From Peteryoungia aggregata LMG 23059 (lineage in GTDB: Bacteria; Pseudomonadota; Alphaproteobacteria; Rhizobiales; Rhizobiaceae): DNA of 64,000 nucleotides. The first letter of the stretch is position 1; each line of letters opens with the position of its first letter. Position numbers and translations under genes: made by a program. The notes beneath the pieces were generated by a model that had not been told where the DNA came from, searched no databases, and saw nothing but the letters and a program-made list of their open reading frames with translations. The DNA lies in assembly GCF_030814435.1 (NCBI RefSeq), contig NZ_JAUSUW010000017.1:1-64000 (forward strand). Direction: 5' to 3'. Positions 34,863 to 43,435 of this stretch are shown here, piece after piece.

Positions 34863-35816
34863 TCAGAGCTTCAACCATGACGTCATCGACACATTGGCCA
34901 TGTTGAGCGCTGAAGCCCGCAACTGTTGCTGGACCTTCTCCGCCGACAGGCGCGCATCCTGTTCATTCAGCTCCGGATCGACCAGACGGCTGAGGGCGGG
35001 TTCGCCCTCCCCCTGCAGACCCGTAGTCAGAAGGTCGCTGCCGGTGACCTGGCCGCGCAGCATGTTGACCTCACCACCCGCCCCGACCATATCGATCAGC
35101 ACGCGGTTGAGTGTCGAGATCATGCCGTCGATTTCATCGCTCGTGGTACGGCTGTCGATCCGGATCTCACGCGCGCCCGGCTCGTTCGGCACCTGCGGCT
35201 GAGCATCCATCACGAAATAATTGTAGGGCGTGCCGCCCATCGTCGTGCCGGCATAGGCGCGGGTCAGCATGCCATCCCTGGCCTCCTGCCGGGACACCAA
35301 TGTTGACTTTGCGGTATCGAAATCGACCATGTTGATGGACAGGTCACCATTGGCGGCGGCCGTCACCGACGCCAGCACCGAGGTCACCTTTGGGCGACCG
35401 CCGGCCTCGACCTTGAGCCAGTTTTCGCCGTTGAAGGAGCTGTCCTCGACCAGAGCACCGAGATCGGCCTTCATCTGGGCAATGTCGTTGTTGATGGCAT
35501 CGCGATCGGCACCGACCGCCTTGGCGAACACGAGCTTCTGCTGCATCCGCGCCACCATTTCAGTGGCCTGTTCGAGCCCGAGTGCTGCCGTGTCTGTCTG
35601 CGCCGCAGCAATCTCGCTTGCCTCCTGCACGCTGCCCATCGACAGGCTGCCGGCTCGCATCGTCGTGGAGATCGACCAGTAGGAGGAGTTGTCGGTCTGG
35701 GTTTCGCGCGCCGGCGCTGGTGGCGCCGGTCTCTCCGTCCGCTCCACCGAAGGCGCGGACGCTCTCGCCATCGAAGCCGCATTGGCCGAAGACGGATTGA
35801 GCCAAACTGAACTCAT
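34863..35816 (-). CDS. Atypical flagellin
   Basis: The 317-residue protein has flagellin D1-type coils: TDNSSYWSISTTMRAGSLSM and the following helix (about 40-100) parallel the rhizobial flagellin DNAAYWSIATTMRSD region, and the C-terminus DARLSAEKVQQQLRASALNMAN matches the D0/D1 C-terminal helix. The usual N-terminal D0 helix is missing: about 38 residues rich in Pro, Ser and Ala (SVERTERPAPPAPARE) replace it. It stands alone, away from other flagellar genes. It may be a minor filament protein or a secreted variant that cannot polymerise normally. Confidence 0.82.
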   Translation of the reverse strand: MSSVWLNPSSANAASMARASAPSVERTERPAPPAPARETQTDNSSYWSISTTMRAGSLSMGSVQEASEIAAAQTDTAALGLEQATEMVARMQQKLVFAKAVGADRDAINNDIAQMKADLGALVEDSSFNGENWLKVEAGGRPKVTSVLASVTAAANGDLSINMVDFDTAKSTLVSRQEARDGMLTRAYAGTTMGGTPYNYFVMDAQPQVPNEPGAREIRIDSRTTSDEIDGMISTLNRVLIDMVGAGGEVNMLRGQVTGSDLLTTGLQGEGEPALSRLVDPELNEQDARLSAEKVQQQLRASALNMANVSMTSWLKL

Positions 35817-36003
35817 GAGAAAACCCTGTGTCGCATGTCATGTCGATCCGGCGCCGGCGTCATACCGGCTGTGTATCGAACACTCTAGCGACGAGGTTTT
35901 GTTATCGGCTTTCTCCGAATGTTAGAATTTTAGCGATCCCGATCTTATTCCTCGAAAAATGGCCGATCGCAGGCCGCCTCGGGCCATCTCAAACATGACG
36001 GGA

Positions 36004-36264
36004 TCAATCGGCGGAGGGCAGTCGCCGCATGGTGAACTCGATCTGGTCGCCGTCGAGCTGCCGCCAGCTCTCCACCTCGGTCCAGTAGGCGGCCTTCGGA
36101 AAGGTGTCGAACCACTCCCGTGCCTTGGCACGGGCCTCCTCGCGGGTCAGGCAATAGGTTTCCCGCACGAACTGCCCGCCGATCCGCCCGGCTACACCGG
36201 CGCGGTGATCAGCAATGCGCTTCTTCAAGCCGGCAAAGGGTGGCGGACCGGGCATCTTCGTCAT
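36004..36264 (-). CDS. Small conserved protein of unknown function
   Basis: The 86-residue protein is soluble and rich in Arg and aromatic residues (REWFDTFPKAAYWTEVESW). GAGGGATTTC precedes the ATG, which supports translation. No domain is recognised. It lies between the flagellin gene and hemF. Confidence 0.7.
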   Translation of the reverse strand: MTKMPGPPPFAGLKKRIADHRAGVAGRIGGQFVRETYCLTREEARAKAREWFDTFPKAAYWTEVESWRQLDGDQIEFTMRRLPSAD

Positions 36265-36405
36265 GAAATCCCTCGCATGGCCCCAAGATTAATCCAGGCA
36301 AAACCGGAAGGCGAGTCGATTTTACGGGGACACCCCCACCCCGATATGGTCGCCCGCGATTTCACCTGATATTCGTTTGTCCTGAGAGCGTTAAAGGGGG
36401 ACGAC

Positions 36406-37320
36406 ATGGAGCGACCGGTTCTGCCGAAAGGCCTGCCCGAGGACATCGAGGACAAGAAGGTGGCGGCCCGCGCCTGGTTCGAAAGTCTGCGCGACACGAT
36501 CTGTGCCTCCTTCGAGGCCCTCGAGAACGAAGTCACCGGCCCCATGGCCGATCGCGAACCCGGTCGTTTCCAGGCAAAGGACTGGCAGCGCGAAGAGGGC
36601 AAGGGCGGCGGTGGTCGCATGTCGATGATGTATGGCCGCGTCTTCGAGAAGGTCGGCGTACATACCTCGACCGTGCATGGCGAATTCTCCCCCGAATTCC
36701 GCAAGCAGATGCCGGGCGCGGAGGAAGATCCACGCTTCTGGGCGTCGGGAATTTCGCTCATCGCCCACCCGGTCAATCCCCATGTTCCCACAGTGCATAT
36801 GAACACCCGCATGGTCGTAACGTCCAGCCAGTGGTTCGGTGGCGGTGCCGATCTCACGCCCGTGCTCGACCGGCGCCGTACCCAGGAGGATCCAGACACC
36901 CGCCTTTTCCACCGGGCAATGGAGGTCACCTGCCAGCGGCATCCGGAGATCGCCGATTATCCCGCCTACAAGACGTGGTGCGACGAATACTTCTTCCTGC
37001 CCCATCGCAACGAGGCACGTGGCATCGGCGGGATCTTCTTCGACTGGCTGACTGCCGATCCGGAGAAAGGCGGCTGGGACGCAAACTTCGCCTTTGTCCA
37101 GGACGTCGGCCGGGCCTTCAATCTCGTCTATCCGAAGATCGTCAGGGCCAATTTCAACACGCCCTGGACCGAAGAGGATCGCGAGGAGCAGCTGGTTCGC
37201 CGTGGCCGCTACGTCGAGTTCAACCTGCTTTACGACCGGGGCACGATCTTCGGCCTGAAGACCGGAGGCAATGTCGAATCAATCCTCTCTTCGTTGCCGC
37301 CGCTCGTTCGTTATCCCTAA
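36406..37320 (+). CDS. hemF: Oxygen-dependent coproporphyrinogen III oxidase
   Basis: This 304-residue enzyme oxidatively decarboxylates coproporphyrinogen III in heme synthesis. Characteristic blocks are [30 protein letters not shown] and [19 protein letters not shown]. Length is normal for the family. The start follows AAGGGGG. It is monocistronic and not linked to other heme genes here. Confidence 0.97.
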   Translation: MERPVLPKGLPEDIEDKKVAARAWFESLRDTICASFEALENEVTGPMADREPGRFQAKDWQREEGKGGGGRMSMMYGRVFEKVGVHTSTVHGEFSPEFRKQMPGAEEDPRFWASGISLIAHPVNPHVPTVHMNTRMVVTSSQWFGGGADLTPVLDRRRTQEDPDTRLFHRAMEVTCQRHPEIADYPAYKTWCDEYFFLPHRNEARGIGGIFFDWLTADPEKGGWDANFAFVQDVGRAFNLVYPKIVRANFNTPWTEEDREEQLVRRGRYVEFNLLYDRGTIFGLKTGGNVESILSSLPPLVRYP

Positions 37321-37491
37321 GGCCAAGGGTTACCGCTGACATCGCCGGTGCCCCGTCCGATCACGAAAAAGAATGGCCGGGGATTTCCGCCGCTTACGGC
37401 AAAGTGTGTCTGGAACTTGACAGTTTGCATTGCGCACGCATGCGCCTCGCTCCATTCTGCCGCCTCACGCAGTATCGAGGAGGAGATTGCG

Positions 37492-37767
37492 ATGAACCCG
37501 TCCAGCACAGCTTCCATGCCCCGTGTGAGTACCACCGCAGACCGTGCGATCGAAGCGCCTGAACTGATCGATCGCCTGGCGGAACAGTTGCGTGCGTCGA
37601 GCGATGTTGACCTGCCCCATTCCTATTTCGTCGAACAGGTCCGGCTGGGTCTCGCCGGCAAGGACCTGGCCGACCGTGTTGCCGCAAATGACATCGAGTC
37701 GGGCGCCCACCGCGGCAAGCGCACCCAGCCGCGCTCTGTCTTTCATGCCTGGGCAATGCCCGACTGA
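37492..37767 (+). CDS. Small protein of unknown function
   Basis: This 91-residue protein has the well-placed ribosome site GAGGAGGAG before its ATG. It contains a helical stretch (ELIDRLAEQLRASSDVDLPHSYFVEQVRL) and a basic C-terminus (HRGKRTQPRSVFHAW). No family recognised. A good terminator follows about 35 bp later. Confidence 0.7.
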   Translation: MNPSSTASMPRVSTTADRAIEAPELIDRLAEQLRASSDVDLPHSYFVEQVRLGLAGKDLADRVAANDIESGAHRGKRTQPRSVFHAWAMPD

Positions 37768-37801
37768 GAATTCCTATCCACCGCGTCGGTTGTCCTGCCT
37801 C

Positions 37802-37830
37802 GCCCGCACCTTGATGCGGGCTTCTTTTTT
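37802..37830 (+). terminator. Rho-independent terminator
   Basis: GCCCGCA pairs with TGCGGGC around CCTTGA, followed by TTCTTTTTT. It closes the transcript of the 91-residue gene. Confidence 0.88.
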
Positions 37831-37898
37831 GGCTGTCCGTCGAACAAAACCCCAAGGCCGGCGTTTGATCGGATGGTCATGACACGGAGGAGACGATC

Positions 37899-38087
37899 AT
37901 GAAACGCTTCGAATGTGGAACCCTTGTTCCCGGCTGCCACTGGCATACCCGCGCTGAAAAAGAGGCGGAAGTCGTCCGTCGCGCGGTGGAGCATCTGCGT
38001 GTGACCCATGGCGAGGAGGTCATTCGACCTTCGATGGTGGACCACATCAAGGAACGGATCCGCGAGGATCAGCCAACGACGGCCTGA
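37899..38087 (+). CDS. DUF1059 small protein
   Basis: The 62-residue protein has the DUF1059 pattern [21 protein letters not shown] with paired Cys and His residues that may hold a metal, then THGEE. CGGAGGAGACGATC precedes the ATG. The function of the family is unknown. Confidence 0.85.
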   Translation: MKRFECGTLVPGCHWHTRAEKEAEVVRRAVEHLRVTHGEEVIRPSMVDHIKERIREDQPTTA

Positions 38088-38121
38088 CCGGCCATGCGCG
38101 TCATCCGGAAGGGTGCAGGAC

Positions 38122-38146
38122 GCGGAGCCCGAACACCGGGCTCCGC
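38122..38146. terminator. Strong hairpin between convergent DUF1059 and fasciclin genes
   Basis: GCGGAGCCCG and CGGGCTCCGC form a perfect ten-base stem with an AACAC loop, without a T-run. Its place 34 bp after one stop and 16 bp from the other suggests a shared transcription end. Confidence 0.65.
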
Positions 38147-38162
38147 AATGGCAAGGTCTGGC

Positions 38163-38651
38163 TCAGCTGCTCGGCAGCATCACCTTGTCGATCACATGGA
38201 TCACGCCGTTATCGGTACGGATGTCGGCCGAAACCACATTGGCGCCATCGACGGTCACGCCCGAACCCGACTTGCTCACAGCCAGCGTCCGGTCACCGCC
38301 ACTCTTGAGGGTGCGGACATGGATGGTGCGGCCCGGCAGCATGGTAGATGTCAGCTCGCGGCCAACGACATGGTAGCTGAGGATCGCAGCGAGCTGGTCC
38401 TTGTTTTCAGGCTTGAGGAGGTTCTCGACGGTGCCCGCCGGAAGCGCTGCAAAGGCTTCGTCGGTCGGCGCAAAGACCGTGAGCGGGCCGCCGCCCGAGA
38501 GTGCGTCGACGAGACCTGCGGCCTGGGCGGCCGCAAGCAGCGTCTTGAAGCTGCCGGCCTGCTGGGCGGTCTCGACGATGTTGGCGGAATGTGCCGAGGA
38601 CGCGGCGAAGGTCATGCCGACGGCGACGAATGCGAATGCGATGCGGTTCAT
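38163..38651 (-). CDS. Exported fasciclin (FAS1) domain protein
   Basis: The 162-residue protein has a signal peptide (about 1-23, ending SSAHSA) and one FAS1 domain: TVFAPTDEAFAALPAGTVENLL (H1-like) in part and VVSADIRTDNGVIHVIDKVMLP (H2-like) in part. FAS1 proteins act in adhesion and matrix binding. AGGAGGGACTTCC precedes the start. It is a stand-alone gene. Confidence 0.93.
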   Translation of the reverse strand: MNRIAFAFVAVGMTFAASSAHSANIVETAQQAGSFKTLLAAAQAAGLVDALSGGGPLTVFAPTDEAFAALPAGTVENLLKPENKDQLAAILSYHVVGRELTSTMLPGRTIHVRTLKSGGDRTLAVSKSGSGVTVDGANVVSADIRTDNGVIHVIDKVMLPSS

Positions 38652-38821
38652 GGAAGTCCCTCCTCTGAAAGGCTGACCGACATCATGTCGATCGTGTGAA
38701 GCCGGATGGGATACGTTCCAGGGCTCGCCACCGGATTGCGCGGCGGCGGACACTCTTTGTTGAGCATGTGACGGAAATCCAATTCACACGGCAACCGTAA
38801 TGACGGCTTCGGTGATCGCCC

Positions 38822-40078
38822 TCAGGAGCCCACCAGCGCTTTGATCCGTGCCAGCAGATCCTCGCGGCTCAAGTTGAACTGCGAGGCGATCCAGCCTTCC
38901 TCGAGCTTGCCGAGAATCTCCCCGACCTTCGGCCCCGCCGGAATGCCGGCCGCAAGCACGTCGGCGCCCTTGATCGGCAGCACAGGCCGCACGAAACCCT
39001 CGGCCCGCCTGAGCAGCGAAAACAGCCGGGCGCTGCGGGCCATCGCCTTCTGGTCCCCCTCGGCGCGCGCGCGCGCCGAAGCAAGCTCAAGCTTCAGCAT
39101 GGAGATCATGCCATCCTTGCCGAAGCGGTAGAGATCACGGTCGAAGGCGACATCGGTCACCGTCTCCTGCGGCTTTGGCGCCCGGGCAAAGCGGTCGAGC
39201 GCCAGGGCCTCGGCATTCGAAAGACGCAGCCGCTCGGAAAGTGTGACCAGCCGCGCCGCATCCTTGGGCACGATCGAGCAAAGCCTCAAGAGCGCATCCG
39301 GCTCCCAGCCAAGCGCCTGTTCGGCCGCGATCAAACCGGGGATCGCATCGATGCCCCATTTTTCCGTTTCCGGCAGGATTTCGGTCAAAACACCCGACTG
39401 CCGCATCCAGAGCAGCGCCCGGCCCGGATCACGCGCGGACAAGAGCTTCTTGATCTCGCTCCACACCCGCTCCGCCGACAGCGTCTTGAGCTGCGTCCGC
39501 GCCCGGGCGCAGGCCTTCAGGCCATCCGTATCAGGACGACCACTGCCATAATGGGCAAAGAAGCGGAAGAAGCGCAGCACCCTGAGATAGTCCTCCGCGA
39601 TCCGCTGCTCGGCATCGCCGATGAAGCGCACGGTCTTCGTCTCGATATCCTTCAGGCCACCGACGAGATCGACCACCTCGCCGTCGGCGCCGACATAGAG
39701 CGCATTGATCGTGAGGTCGCGCCGATCGGCATCCTCCTGCCACGTTGCACCGAAGGCCACCTGCGCATGCCGTCCGTTGGTTTCGACGTCGCGCCTCAGC
39801 GTCGTCACCTCGTACCCCTTGCCATCGACAACAAGCGTCACCGTGCCATGCTCGATGCCGGTCGGCACCGCCTTGATGCCCTTGGCCGCCGCCCGCCCGC
39901 TCACCTCTTCCGGAAGAAGCGTCGTCGCAAGATCGATATCGCCCACGGGAAGTCCCATCAGGCTGTTGCGCACCGCGCCGCCGACCACCCGCGTTTCCGC
40001 CCCACCGCTGTTCAGGAGCGTCATGACCCGCTTCAAGGCAGGCGCCTGGAACCAGTCGCGATCGGCAAGATTGGTCAT
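38822..40078 (-). CDS. CCA-adding enzyme/tRNA nucleotidyltransferase
   Basis: The 418-residue protein is a class-II nucleotidyltransferase with GGAVRNSLMGLPVGDIDLATT (GGxVR and catalytic DxD) and DRRDLTINALYVG, and a FIGDAEQRIAEDYLRVLRFFRF head. Its ATG overlaps the stop of the NUDIX gene by four bases. It either adds CCA to tRNA 3' ends or is a related poly(A) polymerase; in Rhizobiales this locus normally carries the CCA enzyme. Confidence 0.9.
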   Translation of the reverse strand: MTNLADRDWFQAPALKRVMTLLNSGGAETRVVGGAVRNSLMGLPVGDIDLATTLLPEEVSGRAAAKGIKAVPTGIEHGTVTLVVDGKGYEVTTLRRDVETNGRHAQVAFGATWQEDADRRDLTINALYVGADGEVVDLVGGLKDIETKTVRFIGDAEQRIAEDYLRVLRFFRFFAHYGSGRPDTDGLKACARARTQLKTLSAERVWSEIKKLLSARDPGRALLWMRQSGVLTEILPETEKWGIDAIPGLIAAEQALGWEPDALLRLCSIVPKDAARLVTLSERLRLSNAEALALDRFARAPKPQETVTDVAFDRDLYRFGKDGMISMLKLELASARARAEGDQKAMARSARLFSLLRRAEGFVRPVLPIKGADVLAAGIPAGPKVGEILGKLEEGWIASQFNLSREDLLARIKALVGS

Positions 40079-40707
40079 GCATAAAGCCTTTCATAGAGCG
40101 TCCGGATGATCCCGGCCGTAATGCCCCAGATATGCCGTTCGCGGTAGGGCATCACGTAGAAATGCCGGACAGAGCCCTGCCACATGCGGCTGTCCTGCCG
40201 GTGATTGGCCGGGTCCATCAGGAAGGACAGCGGCACCTCGAAGACACTGTCCACCTCGTCGGGATTGAGCGTCAGCGAGAAACCGGGCTGCACGACGGCC
40301 AGCACCGGCTGGATCCGGAAACCGGTTCCCGCCAGATATTGCGGCAGCCGCCCGACCGTCTCGACGAAACGGCGGTCGAGACCGATCTCCTCTTCCGCCT
40401 CGCGCAAGGCCGCCTCCTCGGGCGACGCATCCGTCGCATCAATGCCACCGCCGGGAAAGGCGATCTGGCCCGCGTGCTTGCGCAGCTTGTCGGTACGCTG
40501 GGTCAGAATGATCCGCGCATCATCGCAATCGTCGATGACGCCGATCAAGACGGCCGCATCCTTCAGCGTCAGCTCTTCGTATTTAAGGATGGTTTCGGGA
40601 TTGAGCACATGGTCGCCATGGTCGCGCCAGGCATGCTCGAGCGGCGCGCCAAGCTGCTCGAGCGCCCGGCGGCGAAAATCATCGGCGGTAAAGGTCATTG
40701 ATCTCAT
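40075..40707 (-). CDS. NUDIX hydrolase, CoA-diphosphatase type
   Basis: The 210-residue protein has LTQRTDKLRKHAGQIAFPGG, the CoA-pyrophosphatase prefix, and a Nudix box SPEEAALREAEEEIGL. It is predicted to cleave CoA to phosphopantetheine and 3',5'-ADP. It overlaps by four bases both the DUF1285 gene before it and the nucleotidyltransferase gene after it, so the three are translated as one unit. Confidence 0.92.
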   Translation of the reverse strand: MRSMTFTADDFRRRALEQLGAPLEHAWRDHGDHVLNPETILKYEELTLKDAAVLIGVIDDCDDARIILTQRTDKLRKHAGQIAFPGGGIDATDASPEEAALREAEEEIGLDRRFVETVGRLPQYLAGTGFRIQPVLAVVQPGFSLTLNPDEVDSVFEVPLSFLMDPANHRQDSRMWQGSVRHFYVMPYRERHIWGITAGIIRTLYERLYA

Positions 40708-41327
40708 CGCAACAGTTGATCGAGTTCGTCGGCAGGCATGATCGGGAAGATCACACCGCGCGACCGAACGGCAAACATCGCCTTGCCCTCGACATCGACC
40801 ACCTCCCCGCGCTCGACGAGATCATACATCACGGCGCGCGATACGAGAGCCTCCAGCCGCCCGCGAACGACGAGATAGGGCTTCAGTTCGTGGTTGTCCC
40901 CGACAATCCCGAAGCGCAGCTCATGCTCCGGCCCGACCTCGACGACATCGCCGACATTGGTGCGAAACGTCAGCACCGACTCACCCGCCTCTTCGGTCGC
41001 GCTCATCTCGACGGCGACGAAATGCGCGTCCTCGACCCGGATGCCGACCTTTTCCACAGGCGTGACGAGGTAAGTCTTGCCGTCCTCATCCTTGCGCAAA
41101 ACGGTCGAAAACAGCCTCACCAGAGGCGCACGCCCGATCGGTGTCCCCATGTAGAACCAGGTGCCGTCGGCGCGGATTTCCATGTCGAGATCGCCGCAGA
41201 ACGGCGGTTCCCAGCGTTCCACCGGGGGGAGCGTCGGCTTTCCGCCGGATGTTTGCGCTGACGCGCGGGAAATCAGCGCCGCCAGTCCCGCCGCATCCGT
41301 CGTCGCCTTCAGCGTGTCGCCTGCCAT
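40704..41327 (-). CDS. DUF1285 family protein
   Basis: This 207-residue soluble protein matches DUF1285 (CGDLDMEIRADGTWFYMGTPI near 44-64, FRTNVGDVVEVG, and the C-terminal RSRGVIFPIMPADEL). The function is unknown. It is the first gene of the DUF1285-NUDIX-nucleotidyltransferase operon and is divergent from the MoxR operon. Confidence 0.92.
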   Translation of the reverse strand: MAGDTLKATTDAAGLAALISRASAQTSGGKPTLPPVERWEPPFCGDLDMEIRADGTWFYMGTPIGRAPLVRLFSTVLRKDEDGKTYLVTPVEKVGIRVEDAHFVAVEMSATEEAGESVLTFRTNVGDVVEVGPEHELRFGIVGDNHELKPYLVVRGRLEALVSRAVMYDLVERGEVVDVEGKAMFAVRSRGVIFPIMPADELDQLLR

Positions 41328-41487
41328 CTTTGCGTCCCGGTTTTGTCTTTAGTCCATAACAGTCACGAGATAGTCATTCGAAACGTCCTTGTCAGCCGTC
41401 CTCTCGCCAATAAGTTAGTTTCAGTAACATGCACCTCGCGCGTCCGTTCGATTCGCCGGACCAGGCCAACACCAATTGGAGCAGACC

Positions 41488-42501
41488 ATGGGCATGATGC
41501 CAAATCCCGATGTCGCACTGGATGAGAAGGCGATTGTCGCTGAGGCCGAAAAGGCGCTCGCTGACATTGCCACGATCCGCCAGGAAGTGGCGAAGGTAAT
41601 CTTCGGCCAGGAAAAGGTCGTCGAAAACACCCTGCTCGCCATCCTCTCCGGCGGCCATGCGCTGCTCGTCGGCGTTCCCGGCCTTGCCAAGACAAAGCTC
41701 GTCACCACACTCGGCACCGTTCTCGGCCTTGACGCGAACCGCATCCAGTTCACGCCCGACCTCATGCCCTCGGACATCCTCGGCACCGAAGTCATGGACC
41801 AGGACGACACGGGGCGCCGCTCCTTCCGCTTCGTCAAGGGTCCGGTCTTCGCCCAGCTGCTGATGGCCGACGAAATCAACCGCGCCAGCCCCCGCACCCA
41901 GTCTGCGCTCCTGCAGTCGATGCAGGAATATCACGTCACCATCGCCGGCCAGCCCTACCAGCTGCCCGCCCCCTTCCACGTGCTCGCGACCCAGAACCCC
42001 CTAGAGCAGGAAGGCACCTATCCGCTGCCGGAAGCCCAGCTTGACCGCTTCCTGCTGCAGGTCGACGTTCTCTATCCGGAACTCGCCGCCGAGCGGCAGA
42101 TCCTGCTGGAAACCACTGGTGTCAGCGACCGCCGCGCAACTGCCGTCATCTCAAGCGAGCGGCTGATGGAAATCCAGAAGCTGATCCGCCAGATGCCGGT
42201 TTCCGATACTGTCGTCGATGCCATCCTCTCGCTGGTCCGCTCCGCCCGCCCCGGCCATGGCAATGCATCCACCGACAAAAATGTCGCCTGGGGTCCAGGC
42301 CCCCGCGCAGGCCAGGCCCTCATGCTCTGCGCCCGAGCCCGGGCGCTTTATGAAGGCCGCCTTGCTCCCTCCATCGACGACGTGCATGCGCTCGCCGAAC
42401 CGGTGCTCGAGCACCGCATGGCGCTGACCTTCCCGGCCCGCGCCGAGGGCATGACCGTCCGCGACGTGATCGCGGGCCTCGTTTCCGACCTGCGCAAGTA
42501 A
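41488..42501 (+). CDS. MoxR-type AAA+ ATPase
   Basis: This 337-residue ATPase has Walker A GVPGLAKTK, Walker B LLMADEINRA and the MoxR segment ATQNPLEQEGTYPLPEAQLDRF. MoxR proteins act as chaperones for partners with vWA or related domains. The ATG at 41488 is preferred to a TTG four codons earlier because GGAGCAG is correctly placed for it. It opens a four-gene operon with DUF58 and two large membrane proteins. Confidence 0.95.
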   Translation: MGMMPNPDVALDEKAIVAEAEKALADIATIRQEVAKVIFGQEKVVENTLLAILSGGHALLVGVPGLAKTKLVTTLGTVLGLDANRIQFTPDLMPSDILGTEVMDQDDTGRRSFRFVKGPVFAQLLMADEINRASPRTQSALLQSMQEYHVTIAGQPYQLPAPFHVLATQNPLEQEGTYPLPEAQLDRFLLQVDVLYPELAAERQILLETTGVSDRRATAVISSERLMEIQKLIRQMPVSDTVVDAILSLVRSARPGHGNASTDKNVAWGPGPRAGQALMLCARARALYEGRLAPSIDDVHALAEPVLEHRMALTFPARAEGMTVRDVIAGLVSDLRK

Positions 42502-42517
42502 GGGAGGCCTTAACCGC

Positions 42518-43435
42518 GTGGCATCGATCGGCCAGATCGTCGAGCAGACACCCGGAAGCGAAGTGCTGAAGCGCGCCCGCCAGCGCGCCGTGCTGGTGCC
42601 CGATTGCATGGTCGAGGCAAAGCGTATCGCCAACACCGTGATCGCCGGCTGGCATGGGCGCCGCAAGCGCGGCATCGGCGAAAACTTCTGGCAGTTCCGC
42701 CCCTATGCCGATGGTGAGAGCTTCTCGCGCATCGACTGGCGCCGCTCGGCACGCGACGACCATATGTATATCCGAGACCGCGAATGGGAAGCGGCCCACA
42801 CCGTCTGGCTCTGGGCCGACATGTCGCCGTCGATGATGTACAAGTCGACGCTCGCCTCAGTCTCCAAGGAAAGCCGCGCGCTCGTCCTGATGCTGGCACT
42901 CGCCGAAATCCTCGCCCGCTCCGGCGAACGCATCGGCTGCCCGGGCATCATGGAGCCGGTCTCCGCCCGCAACGCCGCCGAACGGCTGGCGACAGCCATC
43001 ATGCATGCCCCCATCACCGAAGGACTGCCCGATACCCGCATGATCCGGGGATCGAGCGACATCGTGCTGATCGGCGATTTCCTCGATGATGCCGACCGGG
43101 TGATGGAGCGCATCACGCCGCTTGCCCGTCGCGGCCTGCGCGGCCATGTGGTTGAGGTTGCTGATCCCGCCGAAGAAACCTTCCCCTATACCGGCCGCAC
43201 CGAATTCACCGACCCCGAAACCGGCGAAAAGCTAACTTCCGGCCGCGCCGAAACGTTGCGCGAAGACTACCAGCAGGCCTATCTTGCGAGGCGTGACTCG
43301 ATGTCGGACCAGCTGCGCCGCATGGGCTGGAGCTTTACCCATAACCGCACCGATCGCCTCGCCTCCGAGGCCCTCGTCGCCGTCCACATGCACCTGTCGG
43401 GCATGCCGCCCGCCGTCAACAGGAGTGCGGGCTGA
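42518..43435 (+). CDS. DUF58 protein (vWA-related MoxR partner)
   Basis: The 305-residue protein starts with GTG behind GGGAGGCC. The DUF58 signature is FRPYADGESFSRIDWRRSAR, followed by REWEAAHTVWLWADMSPSM, a MIDAS-like D-x-S-x-S variant typical of the family. It overlaps the start of the next gene by one base (TGATG). It is expected to work with the MoxR ATPase at the membrane. Confidence 0.93.
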   Translation: MASIGQIVEQTPGSEVLKRARQRAVLVPDCMVEAKRIANTVIAGWHGRRKRGIGENFWQFRPYADGESFSRIDWRRSARDDHMYIRDREWEAAHTVWLWADMSPSMMYKSTLASVSKESRALVLMLALAEILARSGERIGCPGIMEPVSARNAAERLATAIMHAPITEGLPDTRMIRGSSDIVLIGDFLDDADRVMERITPLARRGLRGHVVEVADPAEETFPYTGRTEFTDPETGEKLTSGRAETLREDYQQAYLARRDSMSDQLRRMGWSFTHNRTDRLASEALVAVHMHLSGMPPAVNRSAG

